Assembly (NCBI GenBank): GCA_964528445.1
Contig: CAZGSL010000023.1
Span: 1-33,491 of the forward strand
Origin: JAXHMM01 sp964528445
GTDB lineage: Bacteria > Bacteroidota > Rhodothermia > Balneolales > Balneolaceae
Direction of reading: 5' to 3'
DNA length: 33,491 nucleotides
In this document: positions 1-8,586 of the stretch, in pieces
Position numbering within the stretch: the first letter of the stretch is position 1
Layout of the letters: every line of letters starts with the position of its first letter
Notes under the pieces: generated by a model
What the model was told of the DNA's origin: nothing
The model's input: the letters and a program-made list of their open reading frames with translations, nothing else
Databases searched by the model: none
Program-made: the position numbers and the translations under genes

Positions 1-507
1 GAAAATTCCCTGCGCAATGTAGAAGAACATGATGGTGACCAGCACCGCCACCAGCAGCTTCTGCAGGAAAGCGGTCTCCTTGGCCCCCACCACGTTGAGC
101 AGGCCGAAGGCAAGGGTGAGCACCACGGCCACCGGCGTGATCGGCAGGTCGTAGAAAATGCCGATGTAAGCCCCCATACCAATAAGCGCGAAGGCGCTCT
201 TCAGGACCAGCGCCAGCCAGGAGCCGTATCCCCCGATGGTTCCCATCATGGGACCCAGGCTGCGGTCGATGAAGTAGTAGGTGCCGCCCGCCCGCGGCAT
301 GGCGGTGGCCAGCTCGGCCACGCTGAACATGGTGGGCAGCACCAGGAGCCCCGCCAGCATGTAGGCCAGGAAGACCGACGGACCCGTCTCCGCGGCGGCG
401 ATGCCCGGCAGCAGGAAGAATCCCGAGCTGAACATGGCGCCGGTGCTGACGGCATAGACGTCAAAAAGCCCCAGGTTTTTTTCCAGTTTGTCGAACTTGA
501 GTTTCAT
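1..507 (-). CDS. APC-family amino acid permease, 3' part missing (window edge)
   Basis: The minus strand is open from an ATG at 505-507 to the window edge, giving the first 169 residues of a membrane permease. It begins MKLKFDKLEKNLGLFDVYAV and shows the APC-type first membrane segment (GAMFSSGFFLLPG), followed by a loop with PRAGGTYYFIDRSLGP and further hydrophobic segments. APC proteins import amino acids or amines across the inner membrane by proton or sodium coupling; the substrate cannot be told here. It is a close paralogue of the gene at 547-2673, aligning without gaps at an offset of 2160 bases (about 88% identical in the 60-base block I counted), so this is a tandem duplication. It lies 39 bases downstream of that gene and is probably co-transcribed. 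No good Shine-Dalgarno site is seen, only an A/T-rich stretch. Whether it has the same C-terminal regulatory domains is unknown. Confidence 0.9.
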   Translation of the reverse strand, partial: MKLKFDKLEKNLGLFDVYAVSTGAMFSSGFFLLPGIAAAETGPSVFLAYMLAGLLVLPTMFSVAELATAMPRAGGTYYFIDRSLGPMMGTIGGYGSWLALVLKSAFALIGMGAYIGIFYDLPITPVAVVLTLAFGLLNVVGAKETAFLQKLLVAVLVTIMFFYIAQGIF

Positions 508-2667
508 GTCGCTATATAATTTGGCCGTACGTTTCCAAAAAGGCTGTCATTCGGAATATTTCCTGAGCTCCTCGATATCACTCGCCTCACCGATGATCGA
601 CAGGCGGTCGTTTTCCCGGATCACGGTATTCCCGTGGGGGATTACGATATCGCTGCCGCGCTTGAGGAGCGTGACCAGGCTTTTGCCGGGCAGTTCAATC
701 TCCCGTATCTGCTGGCCGATCATACCGGCGGTGCGGTCGCCCTCCCGGACCTCGAGGGTGATGAACCGCTCGTCCCTGAGCAGGATCTCCCGGAGCTCCA
801 CTTCGTCCTCCGCCGCCAGCCACCGCTCCAGGAAATCGTCCTGGTCGATCATCTCCGCCAGGTGCGCCAGGAAACGCAGGTGCTGGCTGGTATGCCGGTC
901 GGAGCTGACCAGGAAGAACATGGCATGCCGTTTCCGCAGCCTGCCGGTTCCGTCGCCCCCCTCTTCGCCGCGCGCTCCCCGGTCGTAGAGGCCGCCCTTT
1001 ACCCGTATCATCACCATCTCCGGCTGGAACTCCTCGTCGAACCGGGTATGCAGAAGGGAGGCGCCGCTCCCGATCGGTATCGCGCCGAAGTCATCAATGT
1101 TGCTGAACGACTCGAACAGTTTTCTCGGTTCCATATCCAGCCGCTCCGCCAGGACGTCGGCCGCCCTCCGCACCATCTGTTCATGCTCGATGCTGTCCTC
1201 CGAGATATCCAGGACCCGGGCGCGGCTGACCACCACCTCGTACGGATCCTCGTCCCGCAGCCCCTTCTCGCGTAGAATGTTCCGCATTTCGCTCTCCAGA
1301 CCGTGATCCTTGTGGCGCCCCAGGCGTTCGTGCACATGGTAAATAGCGCCCTGGCGATCGACTTTCCCGTAGGCGTAGTAATAATACCAGCCCAGCGCGA
1401 AGATGGAGACCCCCACCGTAAAGAGGATAGAGAGCACGCCCATTTCAAGGATCAGTACGGCCGACACCAGCATGCCCGCGATCTGCATCCACGGATAGAG
1501 GGGGGAGCTGTAGCCGGGATCGTACTCCTCGATCCGGCTCTCGCGCATCACGATGACCGAGAGGTTTACGAGGCCGAAGATCAACAGCTTGAACGCGCTC
1601 GCCAGCTTGGCCACCCCGGATACGTTGAAGACCAGCAGGATGAAGACCATGATGCCAACCGTTGCCACAATCGAGACCGTCGGCGTGTTGAACCGACCGA
1701 TCTGGGAAAATTTCGGATGCAGCAGGGCGTCCCGCGACATCGCCATCGGGAATCGGGAAGAGGACATGATGCCGGCGTTACCGGTAGAGGCGAAGGCGAA
1801 TATCGCCGCGACGACCACCAGTATAAGTCCAAGGTCCCCGGGCAGCCAGTCCAGGAAGACCTCGCCGGCGGTGGCGACGGGCGTCAGGTCCTCACGAAAC
1901 GCCGAAGGCTCCAGGACCGCCGTCATCAGGTAGGATCCCCCCACATAGACGATGATCGCGGTAAGGATGGAGAGGAACATCCCCCGGGGAATATTCCGGT
2001 CAGGGTTCTCCACCTCCTCGGCCACGCTTGCCACCTTCGTCAGTCCGGCGTAGGAGACGAAAACCATGCCCACCGTCGCGAAGAATCCCTGCATGCCGTC
2101 GGTGAAGAAGGGCGTAAACTGCTTTCTGTGAACGTCCAGAATATCGAGCGCGAAGAGATGGGAGAAGCCCTGGACCAGGTAGAAAGCCATAATCGTGACC
2201 AGCGTCCCAACCAGGATCTTCTGCAGCGTGCCGGTCTCCTTCGCCCCGATGATGTTCAGAAACCCGAACGCCACCGTGAGCGTAATTGCCACCGGGGTGA
2301 TGGGAACTTCGAAGAATATCGAAATATAGGCTCCCATCCCGATCAGCGCGAACGCGCTTTTAAAGGTAAGCGACAGCCAGGAGCCAAAACCCCCGATGCT
2401 GCCCATCAGGGGACCCAGGCTGCGGTCGATGATATAGTAGGTGCCTCCCGCCCGGGGCAGCGCAGTAGCCAGCTCCGCCTTGCTCAGCATCGTCGGCACC
2501 ACCAGCAGTCCGGAGACCAGGTAGGCCAGGAATACCGAGGGCCCGGTCACGCCCGCGGCGATGCCCGGCAGCAGGAAGAGACCCGAACTGAACATCGCCC
2601 CGGTCGCGATCGCGTAGACGTCGAACAGCCCAAGCTCCTTCTTCAGTTTCTCTGACTCTTTTAAAAT
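1..2667. repeat. Imperfect direct repeat: 5' ends of two tandem permease genes
   Basis: Bases 1-507 and about 2161-2667 align at a constant offset of 2160 without gaps. In the 60-base block 241-300 versus 2401-2460 I count 7 differences. The repeat is coding and reflects duplication of the APC permease gene; its extent beyond the left edge is unknown. Confidence 0.75.
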
Positions 2668-2673
2668 CGGCAC
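547..2673 (-). CDS. APC-family permease fused to PTS EIIA-like and RCK-C domains
   Basis: A 708-residue protein starting at GTG (2671-2673). Residues 1 to about 430 form the APC transporter (FSSGLFLLPG in membrane segment 1, about twelve hydrophobic segments). Residues about 483-622 resemble a type-2 PTS EIIA domain: VLDISEDSIEHEQMVRRAAD corresponds to its first helix, and SLLHTRFDE carries a histidine (H542) at the place of the phospho-accepting His. Residues about 630-706 match an RCK-C/TrkA-C ligand-binding domain (ITLEVREGDRTAGMIGQQI ... NDRLSIIGEASDIEELR). The EIIA and RCK-C parts are likely cytosolic regulators of transport; that is inference, as is any amino acid substrate. It heads a minus-strand operon with the paralogous permease at 1-507, and an inverted repeat lies just upstream (2689-2708). 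Plain APC carriers are about 450-500 residues, so the tail is an addition, not a frameshift. Confidence 0.88.
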   Translation of the reverse strand: MPILKESEKLKKELGLFDVYAIATGAMFSSGLFLLPGIAAGVTGPSVFLAYLVSGLLVVPTMLSKAELATALPRAGGTYYIIDRSLGPLMGSIGGFGSWLSLTFKSAFALIGMGAYISIFFEVPITPVAITLTVAFGFLNIIGAKETGTLQKILVGTLVTIMAFYLVQGFSHLFALDILDVHRKQFTPFFTDGMQGFFATVGMVFVSYAGLTKVASVAEEVENPDRNIPRGMFLSILTAIIVYVGGSYLMTAVLEPSAFREDLTPVATAGEVFLDWLPGDLGLILVVVAAIFAFASTGNAGIMSSSRFPMAMSRDALLHPKFSQIGRFNTPTVSIVATVGIMVFILLVFNVSGVAKLASAFKLLIFGLVNLSVIVMRESRIEEYDPGYSSPLYPWMQIAGMLVSAVLILEMGVLSILFTVGVSIFALGWYYYYAYGKVDRQGAIYHVHERLGRHKDHGLESEMRNILREKGLRDEDPYEVVVSRARVLDISEDSIEHEQMVRRAADVLAERLDMEPRKLFESFSNIDDFGAIPIGSGASLLHTRFDEEFQPEMVMIRVKGGLYDRGARGEEGGDGTGRLRKRHAMFFLVSSDRHTSQHLRFLAHLAEMIDQDDFLERWLAAEDEVELREILLRDERFITLEVREGDRTAGMIGQQIREIELPGKSLVTLLKRGSDIVIPHGNTVIRENDRLSIIGEASDIEELRKYSE

Positions 2674-2688
2674 GTTCGGTTGCTGCTG

Positions 2689-2708
2689 TTATCGGTTATG
2701 ACCGATTA
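2689..2708. promoter_or_regulatory. Operator-like inverted repeat upstream of permease operon
   Basis: ATCGGT (2691-2696) and ACCGAT (2701-2706) form perfect 6-base arms around TATG; with the outer bases the arms are 8 long with one mismatch. It sits 16 bases upstream of the GTG start of the minus-strand permease and within the divergent region shared with the antiporter, as expected for a repressor or activator site. No cognate regulator gene is nearby, so its role is inferred only from position and symmetry. Confidence 0.4.
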
Positions 2709-2798
2709 TGTTATTTTGAAAGCCCGAAGGTATCAAAAAAAGAGGAATACCTGTATGAACGATTTAAAACAGGCGGAAGAACGGTGATCCTACTCCAG

Positions 2799-2898
2799 NN
2801 NNNNNNNNNNNNNNNNNNNNNNNNNNNNNNNNNNNNNNNNNNNNNNNNNNNNNNNNNNNNNNNNNNNNNNNNNNNNNNNNNNNNNNNNNNNNNNNNNN
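2799..2898. other. Assembly gap (100 Ns)
   Basis: Exactly 100 consecutive Ns, the conventional length for a scaffold gap of unknown size. It removes the beginning of the antiporter gene; reading frames across it are meaningless. Confidence 0.98.
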
Positions 2899-4701
2899 AT
2901 AGGCATAGCCAGCGTGCTCCTGTTCGGCATCGGGGCGCAGTGGGTAGCCTGGAGATTCAAGATGCCGGCCATCCTGCTCCTGCTGCTCGCCGGACTCGCG
3001 GCCGGTCCCCTGCTCGGTCTGGTGAAGCCCGATGAGCTGATGGGCGGGCTGTTCGCCCCCTTTATATCCGTCTCCGTCGCCATCATTCTCTTTGAGGGGG
3101 GATTGAGCCTGCGTTTTTCGGAGTTGAAGGAGACCGGGCGCGTGATCGGGACCCTGGTAAGCCTCGGCGCGCTGCTCACCTGGGTGTTAATCGCCCTGGC
3201 CGCGCACTATATCCTGGGGGTCTCCTGGGCGATCTCCATCCTGATCGGGGCGATCCTGGTCGTCACCGGACCCACCGTCATTGTCCCCCTCCTCCGCCAG
3301 GTCCGGCCCGCCGGACAGGTGGGGTCGATCCTGAAGTGGGAGGGTATCATCATCGACCCCATCGGCGCCATGCTCGCCGTGCTGGTATTCGAGGTGATCC
3401 TCGCAAGCGGACTCTCCGAGGCGACCAACCTGGCGCTGATGAGTATCGTCAAGACCATCTTCTTCGGATCGGCCGCGGGACTGGCGGGCGCGGGCGTTGT
3501 CTACCTCCTGCTGAGAAGGCACATGCTGCCCGATTTCCTGCAGAATCCCGTCAGCCTGATGATCGTCGTCACCGTCTTTACGGTTTCGAACATGTTCCAG
3601 CACGAATCCGGCCTCTGGGCGACGACGCTGATGGGGATCGTCCTCGCCAACCAGAAAATGGCCCGCATCAACCACATCATCGAATTCAAGGAGAACCTGC
3701 GGGTGCTGCTGCTCTCCGCCCTCTTCATCCTGCTGGCGGCTCGCGTGAACCCCGAAGCCCTGGTGGCCGTCCTGGAATGGGAGATGGCGCTGTTTCTCGC
3801 GGTACTCATCGTGGTGGTCCGTCCCCTGATCGTATTCCTCTCCACCTTTCACTCCAGCCTCGAATGGAACGAGAAGCTGTTCCTGAGCTGGATGGCCCCG
3901 CGCGGGGTGGTGGCGGCTTCCATCTCTTCCATCTTCGCGATCACCCTGACCCAGCGCGGATTCTCGCAGGCGGAGGAGCTGGTCCCCATCGTATTCACGG
4001 TCATCCTCTGCACCGTGGCCATTTACGGCCTGTCGGGCTCCTGGGTGGCGCGAAAACTGGGGGTGGCCAAACCCATCCCGAACGGCGTGATCATCCTGGG
4101 CGCGCACGACTGGGCCCTGGAACTGGCCAGGATCATGCGGGACGAGAAGTTCAAGGTGATCGTGGCCGACTCAAACTGGAAGCGCATCGCCAACGCGGAA
4201 AAACTCGGGCTGAATACGTTTCACGGGGACATCCTCGCAGAATATGTGCTGGACAACCTGGACCTGGACGGTATCGGGCGGCTGGTCTCGCTCACCCCCA
4301 ACGACGAGGTGAACGCGCTGGCCGCCCTCAAGTTCGGGGAGATACTGGGCCGCTCCTACGTCTTCCAGCTCCCCCCCGTCAAGCGGAGCGTCGACGAGGA
4401 GTCGACGGCCATCGACCACCTGAGCGGCAGAATGCTGTTTGACAGCGACCTGGATTTTGAATCGCTGAGCGAGATTATACGGCGGGGGGGACAGATCGCG
4501 CGGCGCAGCGTGCCTAAGGGGACGACGGAACCGGATGCAGAGGGGAGGACGCCCCTGTTCCTGATCAATGCCAACCATGAGGTCCGGCCCTTCACGGTCG
4601 ACAGCCGTCCCTCGCCCGCCCCCGGCGATACGCTCATTGAACTGGTGCACCCGGAAGGAAACGGCGAAAAGGAGAGCGAGCGGGAGAAGGGGGATCAATA
4701 G
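2899..4701 (+). CDS. CPA1-type Na+/H+ antiporter with RCK-N-like C-terminal domain, 5' end in assembly gap
   Basis: Integral membrane cation/proton antiporter. The frame is open from the edge of the N run (IGIASVLLFGIGAQW), which already lies inside the first membrane helix, so the GTG at 2914 is probably not the true start. A GTG at 2784, preceded by GGCGGAAGAACG and encoding M-I-L-L-Q before the gap, is a likely real start. Counting from 2914: the TGPT motif is near residue 117, EGIIIDPIGA gives the conserved membrane Asp (D148, where relatives have ND), and WMAPRGVVAASISS is the conserved Arg-containing late helix. From about residue 389 a Rossmann-like TrkA-N/RCK domain follows, ending near 490, then an uncharacterised tail to 595. 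The dinucleotide motif is degenerate (ILGAHDWA instead of GxGxxG), though the following VADSN Asp is kept. It is 27 bases upstream of the oxoprolinase gene. Substrate (Na+, K+) is inferred from family only. Confidence 0.88.
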   Translation: MGIASVLLFGIGAQWVAWRFKMPAILLLLLAGLAAGPLLGLVKPDELMGGLFAPFISVSVAIILFEGGLSLRFSELKETGRVIGTLVSLGALLTWVLIALAAHYILGVSWAISILIGAILVVTGPTVIVPLLRQVRPAGQVGSILKWEGIIIDPIGAMLAVLVFEVILASGLSEATNLALMSIVKTIFFGSAAGLAGAGVVYLLLRRHMLPDFLQNPVSLMIVVTVFTVSNMFQHESGLWATTLMGIVLANQKMARINHIIEFKENLRVLLLSALFILLAARVNPEALVAVLEWEMALFLAVLIVVVRPLIVFLSTFHSSLEWNEKLFLSWMAPRGVVAASISSIFAITLTQRGFSQAEELVPIVFTVILCTVAIYGLSGSWVARKLGVAKPIPNGVIILGAHDWALELARIMRDEKFKVIVADSNWKRIANAEKLGLNTFHGDILAEYVLDNLDLDGIGRLVSLTPNDEVNALAALKFGEILGRSYVFQLPPVKRSVDEESTAIDHLSGRMLFDSDLDFESLSEIIRRGGQIARRSVPKGTTEPDAEGRTPLFLINANHEVRPFTVDSRPSPAPGDTLIELVHPEGNGEKESEREKGDQ

Positions 4702-4728
4702 CGGACCGAACTATCGGAGTCCTAGGCT

Positions 4729-7700
4729 TTGGCACACGAAGACAAAACGTACTGGAACCTCTGGATCGACACCGGCGGCACGTTCACCGACGCCATCGGG
4801 ATCGATCCCTCCGGCCGGCGCCGCAGCTGCAAGGTGCTCAGCAGCAGCGCCCTGCGCGGCAGCATTGTCGCCCGACTGGAACCGGGACACTACCGCATCG
4901 ATGAGGAGTGGGGAGCGGGAGACGACCTCGTGGCGGGCATGCGGTTTCGCCCGCTCTCCGGCGCGGGAGAAGAGCGTCGGGTCACCGGGTATTCGTCCGC
5001 CGACTCCGAGCTCCGCCTGGAGCGCCCCCTCTCCTCTCCCCTGGCGGAAGGTACGGCCTTTGAGGTGGTCTCCCGGCAGGAGGCCCCAATCCTGGCCGCC
5101 CGCCTGCTGACCGGCACCCCGCCGGACCGGACCCTGCCTCCCGTGCGGATGCGCCTGGCCACCACCCGCGGAACCAACGCGCTGCTTGAGGGAGAGGGCA
5201 GCCCGGTCGCCCTGTTGGTGACCCGCGGTTTCCGGGACCTGCTGAGGATAGGCGACCAGACCAGGCCGGACCTCTTCTCCCTGGAGGTGGAGAGGACCGA
5301 GTACCTGCCGCCCGGATCCCGAATTTTCGAAATTCCCGAGCGGCTGGACGCCGGCGGCGAGGTCCTTGATCCCCTGGAAAACGGACTGCCCGAAGAGCTG
5401 GTCTCTTTCCTGGACCACACGAACGGGGAGGCTCCCGCGGCCGTCTCCCTCATGCACAGCTACCGGAATCCCACCCACGAGGAGCGGCTGGCCGGCATGC
5501 TCCGGGAGGCCGGGGTGCGGCATGTCTCGATCTCCTCCGAACTCAGCTCCGCCATCGGCTACCTGCAGCGGACCCGGACGGCGGTGGTGAACGCCCGCCT
5601 GCAGCCGGTAATGGAGACGTACCTCTCTTCGGTGCGCCGTGCGGTCCCCGAGGGGGCGGTTCACGTGATGAGCAGCGCGGGCGGGCTCACCCGGGCGGAC
5701 CGTTTTCAGCCCAGGGACGGACTCCTGAGCGGTCCGGCGGGAGGGGTCGTCGGCGCGGCGGCCGCGGGCCGAGATCACGGGCAGAGCCGGGTGATCTCCT
5801 TCGACATGGGAGGCACCTCCACCGACGTCTCCCGCTACGACGGGGCGTTCGACTACCTATTCCGGCATACCGTGGGCGGGTACACGCTGAACGCCCCCGC
5901 CCTCTCCATCGAGACGGTGGCCGCGGGCGGCGGGTCGGTCTGCCGCTGCGAGGAGGGAAAACTGAGCGTGGGACCCGGCAGCGCGGGCGCCTCTCCCGGA
6001 CCGGCCTGCTACGGGGCCGGGGGACCCCTCACGGTTACCGACGTCAATCTGCTTATGGGACGCCTGCAGCCGGAGAACTTCTCGATTCCGATCGATCTCT
6101 CCGCGGCCAAGCGCCGCCTGCGGGAGATCGTGGACGCCCTCGGCGGGAAAACGGACGAGGGCGAGGTGCTGGAGGGATTCCTGCGGATCGCCAACGAGCG
6201 GATGGCCGAGGCGGTCCGCCGCATCTCACTGAAAAAAGGGTACGACCCGTCCCGCTACACCCTGGTGGCCTTCGGCGGGGCCGGGGGACAGCATGCGTGC
6301 GCCCTCGCCGGCATGCTCGATATCAACCGGGTGCTCGTCGCAAGGGAAGCCGGCCTGCTCAGCGCCGCCGGACTGGGAAGGGCGGTCATCGAGCATTTCG
6401 CCGAACGTCAGATGCTGATGACGCTCGGGGAGCTGAAGGGAGAAGTGGGCCCGATGATGGAGGAGCTGGGACGCCGGGCCGCCCGGAAAGTAGCCGACGA
6501 GGGCGTCGACCCGGAAGCGGTCACGGTCCGCCGAAAGCTGCTCTTCATGCGGCTCAGGGGACAGGATTCGACGATCGAGGTGGCATGGGAGCCCGGCTGC
6601 GATCCGGAGGAGCGTTTCCGCCGGGCCTACCGAAAGCGCTACGGCCACTGGGTAGAGGGCCGCGCCGTGGAGGTGGAGTCGGCCCGGGCGGTCGCCTCCG
6701 AAACGCCTCCCTCTCCCCGCCGCCCTGACCGCCCGGAGCCCGCGGAGCCGCCCGCTCCCTTCGACCGCCGGGATGTACGCTTCGGGGGAGAGGAGCGCCG
6801 GACCCCCGTCTACCGCCGGGAGCAGCTGGACGCCGGCGCGTCGATCGAGGGACCGGCCGTCGTGCTGGATCCCTACAGCACCGTCGTGGTGGAACCGGGA
6901 TGGCGGGCGGTGGCCGGCGACGGACTCACGCTGGAGCGCCTGCGGTCAGGCGAGGAGAAAAAACCCTCACGGCGGTACGCCGAGGCGGCAGAGCTGGAGC
7001 TGTTCACCAACCGGTTTACCTCCATCGCCGGGGAGATGGGCGACATGCTCAGGCGCACCGCCCTCTCGGTCAACATCAAGGAGCGGATGGACTTCTCCTG
7101 CGCGCTTCTGAACGCCGAAGGGGAGCTGATTGTCAACGCCCCCCACATCCCGGTACACCTTGGGGCGCTGGGCCGGTGCGTGAGGTCGCTCCGGGAGACC
7201 CTCACGCTCGAGCCGGGGGACGTGGCGGTCACCAACCACCCCGCCTTCGGCGGCTCGCACCTGCCCGACATCACGGTGGTCACTCCCGTCTTCGGTCCCT
7301 CCGGAAATCTGCTGGGGTACGCCGCCAGCAGGGCGCACCACGCGGAGATCGGCGGTACCCGGCCGGGCTCGATGCCTCCCGGCGCCACCAGCCTGGACGA
7401 GGAGGGCGTGGTTATCCCGCCCGACCTGCTGGTCCGGCGAGGCGAGCCTCGCTGGGAGGCGATCCGGCGGATCCTGGAAGAGGGTCCCTGGCCCAGCCGG
7501 GCGCCGGAAGAGAACATCGCCGACCTGCAGGCCGCCGTGGCCGCCAACCAGCGCGGAAGGGAGGCGCTCGGCGACCTGGCGAGCCGGGAGGGCGAGCAGC
7601 GGGTGCTCCGTTACATGAACAGCCTCCGGGACCTCGCCGCGCGCAAGATGCGCTCGGCCCTCTCTGCCATACCCGACATGGACGAGCGCGTGAGCGAGTA

Positions 7701-8541
7701 CCTGGACGACGGCACCCCGCTTCGGGTCCGCCTGCGCAAGCGCGGCGAAAAGATCGAACTGGACTTCGAAGGCACGGGAGGACGTCACCCGGGCAACCTG
7801 AACGCCACGCCCGCCATCGTCCAGAGCGTCGTCATGTACGTGCTGCGGGTGCTGGTGGAGGAGCCGCTCCCGCTCAACGAGGGACTGATGGATCCGCTGG
7901 AGCTGCGGCTTCCCCGCTGCCTGCTCAATCCCGGTTTCGACGCCGATCCCGATCGGTGCCCCGCCGTGGTGGGCGGCAACACAGAGGTGAGCCAGCGGCT
8001 GGTGGACCTGCTGCTGAAGCCCTTCGGCAGGGCGGCCTGCAGCCAGGGAACCATGAACAACGTGCTCTTCGGCAGCGAGCGGTTCGGCTACTACGAGACG
8101 GTGGGGGGCGGCACCGGGGCCGGGCCGGGTTTCGCGGGCGCCGACGCGGTGCACCACCACATGACCAACACCGCCGGCACCGATCCCGAAATCCTGGAGC
8201 ACCGCTACCCGGTCCGCCTCGACCGATACGCCATACGGAGAGGGTCCGGGGGAGAGGGTCGGCGGAGGGGAGGCGACGGCATCGAGCGGGAACTCACCTT
8301 CCTGGAGCCGGTCAGCCTCTCGGTGCTGACCCAGCACCGGAAAGAGTCCCCCTACGGACTGGCGGGGGGCGAGGCGGGGGCTCGCGGGAGCCAGAGCGTG
8401 ATACGCCGGGACGGCACCGAAGAGGAACTGGACTCCGTGGACGGGGCGGAGCTGCGGGAGGGAGAAAGCTTCCGGATGCTGACCCCGGGCGGCGGGGGCT
8501 TCGGCGAAAAGGGAGAAGCGGGGGACGATTCCCCGATTTGA
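4729..8541 (+). CDS. Fused 5-oxoprolinase / hydantoinase A-B, ATP-dependent
   Basis: A 1270-residue cytosolic enzyme of the HyuA-HyuB family, equal in length to eukaryotic 5-oxoprolinase (about 1290) rather than to the separately encoded bacterial subunits. The TTG start is supported by GGAG at 4716-4719, nine bases upstream. The N-terminal half has the acetate-kinase-like ATP site: WIDTGGTFTD (residues 13-21), ATTRGTNALLEGEG, SFDMGGTSTDVSRYDG and PGSAGASPGPACYG. The HyuB half begins near residue 750 (ELELFTNRFTSIAGEMGDML) and carries NHPAFGGSHLPDI, GGGTGAGPGFAGADAVHHHM and GTDPEILEHRYP. The family opens lactam or cyclic imide rings with ATP; 5-oxo-L-proline to L-glutamate is the best guess, but N-methylhydantoin or acetone-carboxylase-like substrates are not excluded. 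It follows the antiporter by 27 bases and precedes the Nramp-like transporter by 45, suggesting one transcript. Confidence 0.92.
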   Translation: MAHEDKTYWNLWIDTGGTFTDAIGIDPSGRRRSCKVLSSSALRGSIVARLEPGHYRIDEEWGAGDDLVAGMRFRPLSGAGEERRVTGYSSADSELRLERPLSSPLAEGTAFEVVSRQEAPILAARLLTGTPPDRTLPPVRMRLATTRGTNALLEGEGSPVALLVTRGFRDLLRIGDQTRPDLFSLEVERTEYLPPGSRIFEIPERLDAGGEVLDPLENGLPEELVSFLDHTNGEAPAAVSLMHSYRNPTHEERLAGMLREAGVRHVSISSELSSAIGYLQRTRTAVVNARLQPVMETYLSSVRRAVPEGAVHVMSSAGGLTRADRFQPRDGLLSGPAGGVVGAAAAGRDHGQSRVISFDMGGTSTDVSRYDGAFDYLFRHTVGGYTLNAPALSIETVAAGGGSVCRCEEGKLSVGPGSAGASPGPACYGAGGPLTVTDVNLLMGRLQPENFSIPIDLSAAKRRLREIVDALGGKTDEGEVLEGFLRIANERMAEAVRRISLKKGYDPSRYTLVAFGGAGGQHACALAGMLDINRVLVAREAGLLSAAGLGRAVIEHFAERQMLMTLGELKGEVGPMMEELGRRAARKVADEGVDPEAVTVRRKLLFMRLRGQDSTIEVAWEPGCDPEERFRRAYRKRYGHWVEGRAVEVESARAVASETPPSPRRPDRPEPAEPPAPFDRRDVRFGGEERRTPVYRREQLDAGASIEGPAVVLDPYSTVVVEPGWRAVAGDGLTLERLRSGEEKKPSRRYAEAAELELFTNRFTSIAGEMGDMLRRTALSVNIKERMDFSCALLNAEGELIVNAPHIPVHLGALGRCVRSLRETLTLEPGDVAVTNHPAFGGSHLPDITVVTPVFGPSGNLLGYAASRAHHAEIGGTRPGSMPPGATSLDEEGVVIPPDLLVRRGEPRWEAIRRILEEGPWPSRAPEENIADLQAAVAANQRGREALGDLASREGEQRVLRYMNSLRDLAARKMRSALSAIPDMDERVSEYLDDGTPLRVRLRKRGEKIELDFEGTGGRHPGNLNATPAIVQSVVMYVLRVLVEEPLPLNEGLMDPLELRLPRCLLNPGFDADPDRCPAVVGGNTEVSQRLVDLLLKPFGRAACSQGTMNNVLFGSERFGYYETVGGGTGAGPGFAGADAVHHHMTNTAGTDPEILEHRYPVRLDRYAIRRGSGGEGRRRGGDGIERELTFLEPVSLSVLTQHRKESPYGLAGGEAGARGSQSVIRRDGTEEELDSVDGAELREGESFRMLTPGGGGFGEKGEAGDDSPI

Positions 8542-8586
8542 ATGCCGGACCGCAAACCCTAAATTGCCCTCGATTCAACCAACGGC

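Noticed and set aside
2784..3035. Short frame reading through the N run
   Set aside because: The N run length is arbitrary, so its frame after the gap is not real; only the start codon at 2784 may be genuine, as the antiporter start.
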